Origin: Eisenbergiella porci
Lineage (GTDB): Bacteria > Bacillota > Clostridia > Lachnospirales > Lachnospiraceae
Length of the DNA stretch: 64,000 bases
Direction: 5' to 3'
Assembly (NCBI RefSeq): GCF_009696275.1
Contig: NZ_VUMI01000010.1
Span: 62,001 to 126,000 of the forward strand
Position numbers and translations under genes: made by a program. This document shows, piece after piece, positions 9,324 through 17,886 of this stretch. Under the pieces are notes generated by a model. That model ran no database searches, was not told the origin of the DNA, and saw only the letters and a list, made by a program, of their open reading frames with translations. Within the stretch, counting starts at the first letter, position 1; the number at the start of each line of letters is the position of its first letter.

Positions 9324-10016
9324 ATGGAAGAATGTAAAATCATACATCTGTATAACTTGAATGAAACGATTGCAGCGCCTTTATTTGAGGGCCTTACCTA
9401 TCCCTGGGAGGCATTACCGAAAATCAAGGCTTTTATCATACAACTGGGAAATACGCTTTCTGCAGATAAATTCAACAAAATCGGCGAGGATGTGTGGATT
9501 GCAAAATCTGCCAAAGTTGCACCTACCGCTTATATCAACGGTCCGGCCATCGTGGACGAGGAAGCGGAGATCCGCCACTGTGCCTTTATCAGGGGCAGCG
9601 CCATCGTTGGAAAAGGAGCCGTGGTAGGCAATTCCACTGAGCTTAAAAATGTAATCCTGTTCAATAAGGTGCAGGTTCCCCATTATAATTATGTGGGAGA
9701 CAGCATTCTCGGCTTTAAATCTCACATGGGAGCCGGTTCCATTACCTCCAATGTAAAGAGCGATAAAACCCTCGTTGTAGTTAGATGCAATGGAGAGGAA
9801 TTCCATACGGGCCTGAAAAAATTCGGCGCCATGCTGGGCGATAATGTGGAGGTCGGCTGTAATTCCGTCCTGAATCCCGGAACGGTAATCGGCAGAGACA
9901 GCAATATTTATCCCACCTCTATGGTAAGAGGCTTTGTACCTGCCAACAGCATTTATAAAACCAGAACGGAAATATCCGAAAAACGCGGCACACAGGCTGG
10001 TACGGACAGACAGTAA
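9324..10016 (+). CDS. Left-handed beta-helix (hexapeptide-repeat) protein, GlmU C-terminal-like
   Basis: A 230-residue protein built of hexapeptide repeats such as AKVAPTAYINGPAIVDEEAEIRH and GNSTELKNVILFNKV, followed by HYNYVGDSILG, a pattern typical of nucleotide-sugar acyltransferase trimers. It lacks the nucleotidyltransferase domain of GlmU and is usually annotated as a UDP-GlcNAc pyrophosphorylase-like protein. The likely activity is acyl transfer to a sugar, or a structural or regulatory role; the substrate is not evident. GTAAGGAGCG precedes the ATG. Two GCAGGCAGCG copies in the 67-base gap after topB look incidental. Confidence 0.75.
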   Translation: MEECKIIHLYNLNETIAAPLFEGLTYPWEALPKIKAFIIQLGNTLSADKFNKIGEDVWIAKSAKVAPTAYINGPAIVDEEAEIRHCAFIRGSAIVGKGAVVGNSTELKNVILFNKVQVPHYNYVGDSILGFKSHMGAGSITSNVKSDKTLVVVRCNGEEFHTGLKKFGAMLGDNVEVGCNSVLNPGTVIGRDSNIYPTSMVRGFVPANSIYKTRTEISEKRGTQAGTDRQ

Positions 10017-10076
10017 GTACTGGCAAACGGCGGATAAACAGTAATTTCAATGGAATGAACCGGATATTTATATATC

Positions 10077-10110
10077 AAAAAAGCGGGTGGAGCAATCTGC
10101 CCGTTTTTTT
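10077..10110 (+). terminator. Terminator after the beta-helix gene
   Basis: An A-rich arm with GCGGG is matched by CCCG and a run of seven Ts, forming a short stem extended by A-T pairs. The rest of the 320-base gap to 10336 holds a promoter and a palindromic leader, described separately. Confidence 0.55.
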
Positions 10111-10231
10111 GATTGCCATTTTTATGGGGAATACATGAGGTTTTTTGAATAAGGGGTAAATTTTATAACAGCTTCAATAAATGAGCTGCTACAAAATATT
10201 GCAGGCCATATACGAAATATTGAAATTATTA

Positions 10232-10260
10232 TTGACGAAAGCCTTATTTTCGTGTATAGT
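10232..10260 (+). promoter_or_regulatory. Strong sigma-A promoter for the TrpXYZ-like operon
   Basis: TTGACG, a 17-base spacer and TATAGT give a near-consensus promoter. The transcript would start near 10267 and enter a segment with related half sites, ACGCGTTAATGC (10270-10281) and ACGCGCTAAAGC (10286-10297). The palindrome ATGCTT...AAGCAT (10278-10299) overlaps them. These could be operator or leader hairpin elements. Confidence 0.75.
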
Positions 10261-10336
10261 TACTGTTAGACGCGTTAATGCTTGCACGCGCTAAAGCATC
10301 GAACTGTAAAAGATACATAGAAAAGAGGAAAAAGTT

Positions 10337-11410
10337 ATGAAAAGGTTATTAGCAGTAGCAACCGTTTTAACAATGACGGCAGCCATGCTGGCCGGCTGCG
10401 GCAGCAGTGCACAGAATGCTGCTTCCACGGCTTCGGAGCCGGCTGTACAGGAGTCGGTCCAGGCACCTGCGGAAAGCCAGGCGGCAGCCGACAGTGAAGC
10501 GCCCGCAGCGCAGACCGATTCGGATAAAGTATACAGGATCGGTATCTGCCAGCTTTTGCAGCACGAAGCGCTTGACGCCGCAACAAAAGGCTTCAAGGAA
10601 GCCATGATAGAAAAGCTTGGCGAGGATAACGTGGAATTTGACGAGCAGAATGCTTCCGGTGATTCCGCAACCTGCGCAACCATTATCAATCAGTTTGTTT
10701 CTGCAGACGTGGATCTGATTCTGGCAAACGCAACAGCTTCCCTTCAGGCAGCAGCGGCAGGGACCGGAACCATTCCGATTCTTGGAACCTCCATCACAGA
10801 CTATGCGACTGCGCTGGAAATTGACGAGTGGACAGGAACCACCGGCAAGAATATCTCCGGAACATCCGATCTGGCTCCCCTGAAGGAACAGGCAGCCATG
10901 CTGAATGAGCTTTTCCCGGATGCCAAAACTGTCGGCCTGCTTTACTGCTCTGCAGAAGCCAATTCCGTATATCAGGCAAATACCATCCAGGAACATCTGG
11001 AAGGGCTGGGATATACCTGCAAGACCTACACCTTCGCAGACTCCAATGATATCGCTTCCGTAACCACCAATGCGGCGGGAGAGTGTGATGTAATCTATGT
11101 CCCCACAGACAATACGGCTGCTTCCAATACAGAGGTTATCAATAATGTATGTCTGCCCGCAGGCGTTCCCGTCATTGCCGGTGAAGAAGGAATCTGCAAG
11201 GGCTGCGGCGTAGCCACCCTGTCCATCAACTATTACGATATCGGATATAAAGCCGGCGAGATGGCAGTGGATATTCTTGTAAACGGCGCTGACATTACAA
11301 CCATGGCGATTGAATCCGCTCCCAATGTAACCAAGGAATACAATGAAGCAATCTGCAAAGAACTGAATATTACAGTGCCTGATGACTATGTTGCCATCAA
11401 AGCCGAATAA
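10337..11410 (+). CDS. ABC transporter substrate-binding lipoprotein, TrpX/PF04392 family
   Basis: A 357-residue extracellular solute receptor anchored by lipid. The signal peptide ends in a lipobox (MLAGC, lipidated Cys21), followed by an Ala/Ser/Gln-rich linker to about residue 60. The two-lobed fold continues with segments such as IPILGTSITDYATAL, ATKTVGLLYCSAEANS-like repeats and VPVIAGEEG. The family imports aromatic amino acids in streptococci (TrpXYZ), but members in Clostridia have unknown ligands. It heads an operon with a permease and an ATPase. AGAGGAAAAAG is the ribosome site. Confidence 0.82.
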   Translation: MKRLLAVATVLTMTAAMLAGCGSSAQNAASTASEPAVQESVQAPAESQAAADSEAPAAQTDSDKVYRIGICQLLQHEALDAATKGFKEAMIEKLGEDNVEFDEQNASGDSATCATIINQFVSADVDLILANATASLQAAAAGTGTIPILGTSITDYATALEIDEWTGTTGKNISGTSDLAPLKEQAAMLNELFPDAKTVGLLYCSAEANSVYQANTIQEHLEGLGYTCKTYTFADSNDIASVTTNAAGECDVIYVPTDNTAASNTEVINNVCLPAGVPVIAGEEGICKGCGVATLSINYYDIGYKAGEMAVDILVNGADITTMAIESAPNVTKEYNEAICKELNITVPDDYVAIKAE

Positions 11411-11488
11411 CCAATGTTTCTAACATAAAGTACATCCCCGCAGCCATCTGCGGTGAACTGGGGAACGGTTTTAGTTCCTTACGTACAG

Positions 11489-11525
11489 AAGCGGTTAAAA
11501 AAGCCCTGCTTTTTTACCGCTTTTT
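11489..11525 (+). terminator. Terminator between binding protein and permease genes
   Basis: AAGCGGTTAAAAAAGC pairs with GCTTTTTTACCGCTT, leaving a 3-base loop and a T run. It lies inside the transporter operon, so it probably lets the binding protein be made in excess over the membrane parts. A second GC hairpin (CCGCAGCCATCTGCGG, inside CCCC...GGGG) precedes it at about 11435-11465. Confidence 0.75.
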
Positions 11526-11666
11526 GTCGTACTCTATAGTTGGAAAAGAAGATCATATTTTTTCCTGTTATAAATATATATTTGGCTGTGAAAATACGTA
11601 AAAGCCCTAAAAATGAAGAAAAGTCCAAAGAGGCTTAATTAAAAAGATACGCGGAGGTAAAATGAA

Positions 11667-12596
11667 GTGAATATCATGTCGCTCTTTAACGCGCTGCCAG
11701 GCGCCTGCGCCCAGGGATTGATCTGGGGCATTATGGCAATCGGGGTTTATATTACCTACAAGATACTGGATCTGGCGGACCTGACAGTGGATGGAACAAT
11801 GGCCACCGGAGGCGCTGTTTGTATTATGATGATACGAAGCGGACATTCCATCGGCCTTTCCCTCTTATGCGCGGTTCTGGCAGGGGCGCTTGCCGGACTG
11901 GTTACGGGAATTTTTCATACGGCCATGGGAATCCCGGCAATTCTTGCAGGAATACTGACCCAGCTCGGCCTTTATTCCATTAACCTGAGAATTCTTGCCA
12001 ACAGCTCCAATCAGGCAGTCAGCGTGGATAAGTATTCCCTGCTGGTTTCACTGCGCTACATAAAGGGCGTTCCTTTTTATAAAAATACAATACTGATTTG
12101 TATCGTAATTCTTATTGTACTGATCGCTTTACTGTACTGGTTTTTCGGTACTGAGCTTGGATGCTCCATCCGCGCCACCGGTTCCAACCCGAATATGTCC
12201 AGGGCACAGGGAATCAATACGGATTTCTGTAAAATCCTGGGACTTATGCTTTCCAACGGAATCGTTGCTTTTGCCAGTGCGCTTTATGCCCAGTATCAGG
12301 GCTTTGCGGATGTAAATATGGGACGGGGCGCTATCGTTATCGGCCTGGCGGCCGTTATTATCGGTGAAGTAATCTTCAGCCGTGTCCGCGGGAACTTTGC
12401 TTTCAAGCTGTTTTCGGCGGCCCTGGGAGCAATTATCTACTATATCGTTCTGCAGGTGGTTCTGTGGCTGGGCCTGAATTCCAACGATCTGAAGCTGTTT
12501 TCAGCCCTGGTTGTGGCTCTGTTCCTGGCAATCCCTTACCTGAAGGACAAATATTCCAAAAAGACGGTAAAAAAAGGAGGTGCTTCCCGTGCTTAA
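11667..12596 (+). CDS. ABC transporter permease, branched-chain/TrpY type
   Basis: A 309-residue permease of the LivH/RbsC-like superfamily (PF02653) with about eight hydrophobic segments. The conserved ITYKILDLADLTVDGTM near the N terminus and the stretch STALG-like GCSIRATGSNPNMSRAQGINTD mark the TrpY/PF04392-partner group. The start is GTG 11667, about ten bases after CGGAGG; an ATG three codons later is an alternative. Its stop overlaps the start of the ATPase gene. Confidence 0.82.
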   Translation: MNIMSLFNALPGACAQGLIWGIMAIGVYITYKILDLADLTVDGTMATGGAVCIMMIRSGHSIGLSLLCAVLAGALAGLVTGIFHTAMGIPAILAGILTQLGLYSINLRILANSSNQAVSVDKYSLLVSLRYIKGVPFYKNTILICIVILIVLIALLYWFFGTELGCSIRATGSNPNMSRAQGINTDFCKILGLMLSNGIVAFASALYAQYQGFADVNMGRGAIVIGLAAVIIGEVIFSRVRGNFAFKLFSAALGAIIYYIVLQVVLWLGLNSNDLKLFSALVVALFLAIPYLKDKYSKKTVKKGGASRA

Positions 12597-13383
12597 GCTA
12601 ACAGATATTACCAAAACCTTCAACGCGGGTACGATTAATGAAAAAACAGCGCTGAACGGCCTTTCCCTTGAGCTTCAGGAGGGAGACTTTGTAACCGTCA
12701 TTGGCGGAAACGGGGCAGGAAAGTCAACGATGCTCAATGCAGTGGCAGGTGTTTTTTATGCAGACGCGGGTACGATAAGCATAGACGGCATCGATGTGAC
12801 CAAGCTGCCGGAATATAAACGGGCCAAATATCTGGGGCGCGTGTTTCAGGACCCGATGACGGGAACTGCCGCCAATATGCAGATAGAAGAAAATCTGGCA
12901 CTGGCGGCACGGCGGGGAGGCCACCGCACCCTCAGGTTGGGAATTACGCAGAAGGAAAGAGAAGAGTATCAGGAACAGCTGAAAATTCTGGAGCTCGGAC
13001 TGGAATTCCGCATGACCAGCAAAGTCGGCCTCCTTTCCGGAGGCCAGCGCCAGGCGCTGACCCTGCTTATGGCAACCCTGAAAAAGCCCAGACTTCTGCT
13101 CCTTGACGAGCATACGGCGGCGCTGGATCCGAAAACAGCGGCAAAGGTTCTGGATATCACGGAAAAGATCGTTGACAGGGATCACCTGACCACCCTGATG
13201 ATTACCCATAATATGAAGGATGCCATCGCTCACGGAAACCGCCTTATCATGATGCATGAAGGAAGAGTTATCTATGACGTGTCAGGAGAAGAGAAGAAGA
13301 AGCTTCAGGTATCAGACCTCCTGAAGAAATTCGAACAGGCCAGCGGCGGAGAATTCGCCAACGACCGGATGATGTTGAACTGA
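12589..13383 (+). CDS. ABC transporter ATP-binding protein, TrpZ-like
   Basis: A 264-residue ATPase powering the importer. Walker A is GGNGAGKST, the signature is LLSGGQRQALTL, and Walker B is LLLLDEHTAALDPKT, with His in MITHNMKDA. The DEHTAALD form (His in place of Pro) is typical of this TrpZ-like group. I choose GTG 12589 because AAGGAGG at 12573-12580 is correctly spaced for it, whereas GTG 12580 would overlap the ribosome site. The gene overlaps the permease by 8 bases. Confidence 0.85.
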   Translation: MLKLTDITKTFNAGTINEKTALNGLSLELQEGDFVTVIGGNGAGKSTMLNAVAGVFYADAGTISIDGIDVTKLPEYKRAKYLGRVFQDPMTGTAANMQIEENLALAARRGGHRTLRLGITQKEREEYQEQLKILELGLEFRMTSKVGLLSGGQRQALTLLMATLKKPRLLLLDEHTAALDPKTAAKVLDITEKIVDRDHLTTLMITHNMKDAIAHGNRLIMMHEGRVIYDVSGEEKKKLQVSDLLKKFEQASGGEFANDRMMLN

Positions 13384-13402
13384 TAACAGAAATGTGGATT
13401 TT

Positions 13403-13447
13403 ATAAGCGTATCCGAAGCCTCATAAGCATCGGATACGCTTATTTTT
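13403..13447 (+). terminator. Terminator of the TrpXYZ-like operon
   Basis: A stem of about 14 bases (ATAAGCGTATCCGA with TCGGATACGCTTAT) is followed by TTTTT. Confidence 0.9.
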
Positions 13448-13648
13448 ACCACTTCGACAATTCTTTGACAAATTTTTTCAAAAAGGCTGGATTTTTAAGT
13501 TGAAATATGAGAAAATAATATGAGCGATTAGGGACAGGTATTTTTGCGGCCTTTTTGCCGCAAAGGTATTTTGTTATCAATAAGGCGCTTTACCATACGG
13601 CGCCGCACTGTTTGCTAATACAATCTACATATCGAAAGGAGTTTTCAC

Positions 13649-14341
13649 ATGATCTATTCAAAAGAAGTTGAAGAAATGTGTCCAGTAGCACAAGGCGTTG
13701 CTCACGGCTGTGCTCCGATCCCTGAAGAAGCAAAATGGGTAAAATCCAAAGAAGTAAAAGACATTTCCGGTCTGACACACGGTGTTGGCTGGTGTGCTCC
13801 TCAGCAGGGTGCCTGCAAGCTTACCCTGAACGTTAAGGAAGGTATTATCCAGGAAGCTTTGGTTGAGACAATCGGATGCTCCGGTATGACCCACTCCGCA
13901 GCTATGGCAGCAGAGATCCTTCCGGGCAGAACTGTTCTGGAAGCTTTAAATACAGACCTTGTATGTGATGCTATCAACACAGCTATGAGAGAACTGTTCT
14001 TACAGATCGCTTACGGCAGAACACAGAGCGCGTTCTCCGAAGACGGACTTCCTGTAGGCGCAGGCCTGGAAGACCTTGGAAAGGGCTTAAGAAGCCAGGT
14101 TGGTACTATGTACGGTACTCTGAAGAAAGGCCCTCGTTATCTGGAAATGGCAGAAGGCTATGTAACAGGCATCGCTCTTGACGAAGAAGATCAGATTATC
14201 GGCTACCAGTTCGTAAGCCTTGGAAAAATGACAGACTTTATCAAGCAGGGCGACGATCCGAACACAGCTTATGAAAAAGCAAAAGGTCAGTACGGTCGTG
14301 TTGCTGATGCTGTTAAGATCATCGATCCGAGAAAAGAATAA
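13649..14341 (+). CDS. NifU-like iron-sulfur scaffold domain protein, partner of GGGtGRT protein
   Basis: A 230-residue cytoplasmic protein whose first ~120 residues resemble the NifU/IscU scaffold: the start MIYSKEVEE, and the cysteine positions in GWCAPQQGACKL and ETIGCSGMTHSAAMAAE. Extra cysteines are at 11 and 21. The second half has no domain I can name. In Clostridia it is annotated as an iron-sulfur scaffold and sits directly before the GGGtGRT gene, as here with a 15-base gap. Codon choice (many GGT, GCT, AAC and AAA, few rare codons) differs from neighbours and suggests high expression. GAAAGGAG is the ribosome site; a 7-bp hairpin (13544-13563) lies in the leader. The biochemical role is unknown. 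Confidence 0.8.
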   Translation: MIYSKEVEEMCPVAQGVAHGCAPIPEEAKWVKSKEVKDISGLTHGVGWCAPQQGACKLTLNVKEGIIQEALVETIGCSGMTHSAAMAAEILPGRTVLEALNTDLVCDAINTAMRELFLQIAYGRTQSAFSEDGLPVGAGLEDLGKGLRSQVGTMYGTLKKGPRYLEMAEGYVTGIALDEEDQIIGYQFVSLGKMTDFIKQGDDPNTAYEKAKGQYGRVADAVKIIDPRKE

Positions 14342-14356
14342 GAGGAGGTAGCGAAA

Positions 14357-15367
14357 ATGGCTTTATTTGAATCATATGAAAGACGTATTGATAAAATCAA
14401 TGCCGTACTGAACAGCTACGGCATCGCTTCCCTTGAAGAAGCTGAGAAAATCACAAAAGACGCTGGACTTGACGTATATGATCAGGTTAAGAAAATCCAG
14501 CCTATCTGCTTTGAAAATGCTTGCTGGGCTTACATTGTAGGCGCTGCAATTGCAATTAAGAAGGGCTGCAAGAGAGCAGCTGACGCAGCTGCAGCAATCG
14601 GCGAAGGACTTCAGGCTTTCTGTATTCCCGGTTCCGTTGCTGATACCCGTAAAGTAGGCCTTGGCCATGGTAACCTTGGAAAGATGCTTCTTGAAGAAGA
14701 AACCGAATGCTTCTGCTTCCTGGCTGGACATGAGTCCTTCGCAGCAGCTGAAGGCGCTATCGGTATCGCAGAGAAAGCAAACAAGGTTCGTAAGAAACCC
14801 TTAAGAGTTATCCTGAACGGCCTTGGAAAAGATGCAGCTCAGATTATCTCCAGAATCAACGGATTTACTTTCGTTGAGACAGAATATGATCCTTACACCA
14901 ACACTGTAAAGGAAGTATACCGCAAATCCTATTCCGAAGGACTTCGCGCAAAAGTTAACTGCTACGGTGCAAACGATGTTTGTGAAGGCGTTGCTATCAT
15001 GCATAAAGAAGGTGTTGACGTTTCCATTACCGGTAACTCTACCAACCCCACAAGATTCCAGCATCCCGTTGCAGGTACCTACAAGAAGGAATGCATCGAG
15101 CAGGGTAAGAAATACTTCTCTGTTGCTTCCGGCGGTGGTACAGGCCGTACACTTCATCCCGATAACATGGCAGCAGGCCCTGCTTCCTACGGTATGACAG
15201 ATACCATGGGACGTATGCACTCTGACGCTCAGTTCGCTGGTTCTTCTTCCGTTCCGGCTCACGTTGAGATGATGGGTCTGATTGGCGCGGGTAACAATCC
15301 GATGGTCGGCATGACTGTGGCTGTGGCTGTTAGTATCGAAGAGGCTGCTCAGGCTGGCAAGTTCTAA
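14357..15367 (+). CDS. GGGtGRT family protein, function unknown
   Basis: A 336-residue protein containing the naming motif ASGGGTGRTLHPDN and a Gly-rich C-terminal part ending LIGAGNNPMVGMTVAVAVSIEEAAQAGKF. The middle has KPLRVILNGLGKDAAQIISRI, which looks like an alpha/beta nucleotide or cofactor fold, and the conserved ITGNSTNPTRFQHPVAGTYKKE. No membrane segment or signal is present. It is translated from a strong GAGGAGG site right after the NifU-like gene, with the same highly biased codon use. The fixed pairing with an Fe-S scaffold protein implies a joint role, perhaps a metallocluster enzyme or carrier, but no reaction is established. Confidence 0.82.
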   Translation: MALFESYERRIDKINAVLNSYGIASLEEAEKITKDAGLDVYDQVKKIQPICFENACWAYIVGAAIAIKKGCKRAADAAAAIGEGLQAFCIPGSVADTRKVGLGHGNLGKMLLEEETECFCFLAGHESFAAAEGAIGIAEKANKVRKKPLRVILNGLGKDAAQIISRINGFTFVETEYDPYTNTVKEVYRKSYSEGLRAKVNCYGANDVCEGVAIMHKEGVDVSITGNSTNPTRFQHPVAGTYKKECIEQGKKYFSVASGGGTGRTLHPDNMAAGPASYGMTDTMGRMHSDAQFAGSSSVPAHVEMMGLIGAGNNPMVGMTVAVAVSIEEAAQAGKF

Positions 15368-15391
15368 GTAAATGACATAAATATATAATTG

Positions 15392-15428
15392 ACCGTACCG
15401 ACCTTTTATGGTTGGTACGGTTTTTTTT
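15392..15428 (+). terminator. Strong bidirectional terminator after GGGtGRT gene
   Basis: A 12-base stem (15392-15403 with 15410-15421, a single G-T wobble) is followed by eight Ts. On the other strand it would end the inverted GGGtGRT fragment. Confidence 0.93.
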
Positions 15429-15454
15429 CTGAAAAATCTGTAAATTCTTCGGAT

Positions 15455-15540
15455 ATAATTACAGTTTCTTCGATAGAGACAGCAAAATCCGCGGTCATAC
15501 CAACCATCGGGTTATTACCTGCGCCAATCAGTACTATCAT
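15455..15540 (-). pseudogene. Inverted fragment of a second GGGtGRT gene
   Basis: Read on the minus strand, this stretch encodes VLIGAGNNPMVGMT followed by ADFAVSIEET, matching the C-terminal 25 residues of the neighbouring GGGtGRT protein. The nucleotide match is broken mostly at third codon positions, so it is not a recent copy of the adjacent gene but the tail of a diverged paralog lying convergently against it. Nothing of the remaining ~300 codons is visible upstream on that strand. Confidence 0.7.
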
Positions 15541-15611
15541 TTTATTTCCCATTAACCAACATATATTTCCATAAAACAGCAATTGCTTCTGTAAATTTTT
15601 ATAAGTGAAAT

Positions 15612-15645
15612 GGAACCTTTCTCCATACAGGATACTCTTATAATC
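15612..15645 (+). promoter_or_regulatory. Possible ECF-type autoregulatory promoter
   Basis: GGAACCTTT, about 13-16 bases, then ACTCTTATAA precedes the sigma-factor gene by roughly 35 bases. The GGAACC -35 element is typical of ECF sigma targets; the TATAAT inside the -10 area would also suit sigma-A. Confidence 0.35.
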
Positions 15646-15676
15646 AGAAGCTTCTGAAAAAGAGAGGTGAAAGCAG

Positions 15677-16133
15677 GTGCGGATAACAAAAGAAAAATTT
15701 GCGGATTTAATCAGAGAATATAAGCTGCCCATGTACCGGCTTTCTTATGGAATACTGCAAAATGAAATGGATGCGGTAGGCGAAGCGGTGATAAAAGCCT
15801 ATGAGCATCTGGATTCTTTAAGGGAGATCGATAAGTTCAGGCAATGGATTATGATGATTACCGCAAACGAAGCAAAACATATTTTCCGGAAAAGGAAAAG
15901 GGTGGAACTGACTGAGGATGTGAGTCGGTATGGAATGACACAAAATGATAAATACGATGAACTGTGGGACATTATATTAACCCTTGATGAAAAATATCGC
16001 TCCGTAATCATTTTTATTTTATTATGATCAAATGAAAATAAAGGAAATCAGTGAAATTCTCCATATCACGGAGGGAACCGTTAAATCCAGGATGTCCAGG
16101 GCTAAGGATATATTAAAGAAACAGCTGGCATGA
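15677..16133 (+). pseudogene. ECF-like RNA polymerase sigma factor with one-base frameshift
   Basis: The first frame (GTG 15677, ribosome site AGAGAGGTGA) encodes sigma region 2 (YKLPMYRLSYGILQNEMDA...KFRQWIMMITANEAKHI) and ends at a TGA at 16025-16027. The +1 frame continues without a break as YYDQMKIKEISEILHITEGTVKSRMSRAKDILKKQLA, the region 4 helix-turn-helix, to a stop at 16131-16133. The junction is the T/A-rich run at about 16008-16024, where one extra base explains the shift. The gene is therefore either a recent pseudogene, a slippage-dependent gene, or a sequencing error. The next gene follows as a typical membrane partner. Confidence 0.8.
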
Positions 16134-16156
16134 TTCTGGATGGAAAGGAGCGGACT

Positions 16157-17671
16157 ATGATTGATAATTTTGATAAAAAAATAATGAAGCTGGCTCAAAA
16201 GGAAGCGGACAGAACGCCGAAGCTGCCCCAAAACTTTGACGAACATATTGAAAACATCCTGAGCGGACTTCCCAACGGGAAGAAAAGGCGGTTTGCATGG
16301 AAGAAGGCGATAATACTTGCGGCAGCATTGGCTGCAACACTGTCTGTTACGGTAACGGCAGCGGTTAATTACGTTAGGAAGCGGATGGAGGCTATGAATG
16401 AGGCTGAAAGATCAAGTCATTTCCAGGCATCGCTGAATACCGCACCGGCTGATTTTTATTCCAGGGAGCTGAACGATACGGAAAAAAAGAAAATGGAAGA
16501 GCTGAATGAGAAATATTATAACGAGGGCGTATTTCCGGAGGGAACATTGAAACGAATAGAGGCTGCATCGGAATATGATGGGAACGGAGTCGCCTTCCTT
16601 GCATCGCGCGGCACATTCTTTTTACCGGAAAAAGAACTGAATGATGAAGAAATCCTGCAAATTATTGATTTCCGGGAAAAACGGGAATTTAGTATACATG
16701 AGGCCGAAAGCAAAGCTGCCGCCGGAGATCTGGATGGTTCTGCGTATAATGCAATCTATGAACCGGTACAGATAGAGCTGACGGCTCAGGATCAGGTTAT
16801 AAATTACAGTGGCGAAATGCGGATTGATGCTGCGGCAGCTTTCGGCAATACTCTTTATATCGGAGAAAGAAGCAATAAAGCGAATGGAAGTCAGGCATGC
16901 TTGTATCAGCTGGAGCTTGGCAGTGATAAGCCGGTGCAAATAGAGGTACAGGTGCCTGACGGCATGGATATTTCCATGATGACATGCGATGGAAAAGGGA
17001 ATCTTTGCCTTCTTCTTACCCAGTCAGAAAATGGTTCCTTTGAGAATGTACGCTCCTGTCTGTGGAAGCTGTCGCCTGAGGGAGAGGAACTTGAAAAGGC
17101 TGATATTAATCAAATCAGTGGGACGAAAATGCCTTATCAGGCGATTGCTGCAGATAAGGATGGCAGAATTTATCTGGCAGAATGGAAAGGCGCCAAGAAG
17201 AGTCAGAGAATACTGGTTCTGAATGAAGACTGCACCCTGGCAGGCAGCATTACCTGTGACGACGGCGATGTCCGGGGGCTGGGACGGGCCAGAAACGGAG
17301 AGGTATACGGAGTGCTTATGGCTGGGCATGAATGGATCCCTACTATAGTTGGCTTTGATATACAAAACTTCACAATTGATGAAAAATACAGCAATGTCCT
17401 TCCTGATGATGTGGGAGCCTTTGATACGATGGGAGCCGGGACAAACTCAGATCTGCTAATCTGGGGGCCTTATGGTATTTATACCTATAATATCGGAGAC
17501 CAGAAGGCTGTTGCCACGCGTGCACAGTATGAACTCCCCGATGGGGCCGCCATGTGTTTTACACCAGGAAGCAGAGCCTTGTTCATTTCCAATAACTATA
17601 CCGTGAAAGATGGAATTATGGATTTTGATAACTATAGTCTGGAAAAGATATATCTTATGAAAGCAGAATAA
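16157..17671 (+). CDS. Membrane-anchored anti-sigma-like protein with extracytoplasmic beta-propeller-like domain
   Basis: A 504-residue protein with a short cytoplasmic N terminus (LAQKEADRTPKLPQNFDEHI), a single membrane helix at about residues 50-75 (AIILAAALAATLSVTVTAAV), and a large outside domain. From about residue 240 the outside domain has repeats like LYIGERSNKANGSQACLYQLELG and DKDGRIYLAEWKGAKKSQRILVL, which resemble beta-propeller blades. The layout and position after an ECF sigma gene fit an anti-sigma or signal receptor. AAAGGAG supports ATG 16157; an ATG at 16130 overlapping the sigma stop is the alternative. It stays intact although its sigma partner is frameshifted. Confidence 0.65.
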   Translation: MIDNFDKKIMKLAQKEADRTPKLPQNFDEHIENILSGLPNGKKRRFAWKKAIILAAALAATLSVTVTAAVNYVRKRMEAMNEAERSSHFQASLNTAPADFYSRELNDTEKKKMEELNEKYYNEGVFPEGTLKRIEAASEYDGNGVAFLASRGTFFLPEKELNDEEILQIIDFREKREFSIHEAESKAAAGDLDGSAYNAIYEPVQIELTAQDQVINYSGEMRIDAAAAFGNTLYIGERSNKANGSQACLYQLELGSDKPVQIEVQVPDGMDISMMTCDGKGNLCLLLTQSENGSFENVRSCLWKLSPEGEELEKADINQISGTKMPYQAIAADKDGRIYLAEWKGAKKSQRILVLNEDCTLAGSITCDDGDVRGLGRARNGEVYGVLMAGHEWIPTIVGFDIQNFTIDEKYSNVLPDDVGAFDTMGAGTNSDLLIWGPYGIYTYNIGDQKAVATRAQYELPDGAAMCFTPGSRALFISNNYTVKDGIMDFDNYSLEKIYLMKAE

Positions 17672-17886
17672 ATTTCCAGAGATGCAACAGTATTTCACTG
17701 TAAGCAAAATTCTACCTGAAATTAAGGAGGGGAAGCTATTGCTCCTCCTCCTTAACGATACTTTCCAGGACGTCAATCAAATCGTAAACGTCATTGATTT
17801 GAACGTTTTTGCCCCTTATATAAGCTGGGATTCACTTAAAAGTCATTTTTCATTGCTATGTTTTACCTTGAAAGAAGGTGGCGCTT

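Noticed and set aside
17700-17745. TTAAGGAGG...CCTCCTTAA inverted repeat as a terminator or antisense ribosome-site decoy
   Set aside because: Nine perfect pairs, but no T run follows and no gene lies close enough downstream; function cannot be supported.
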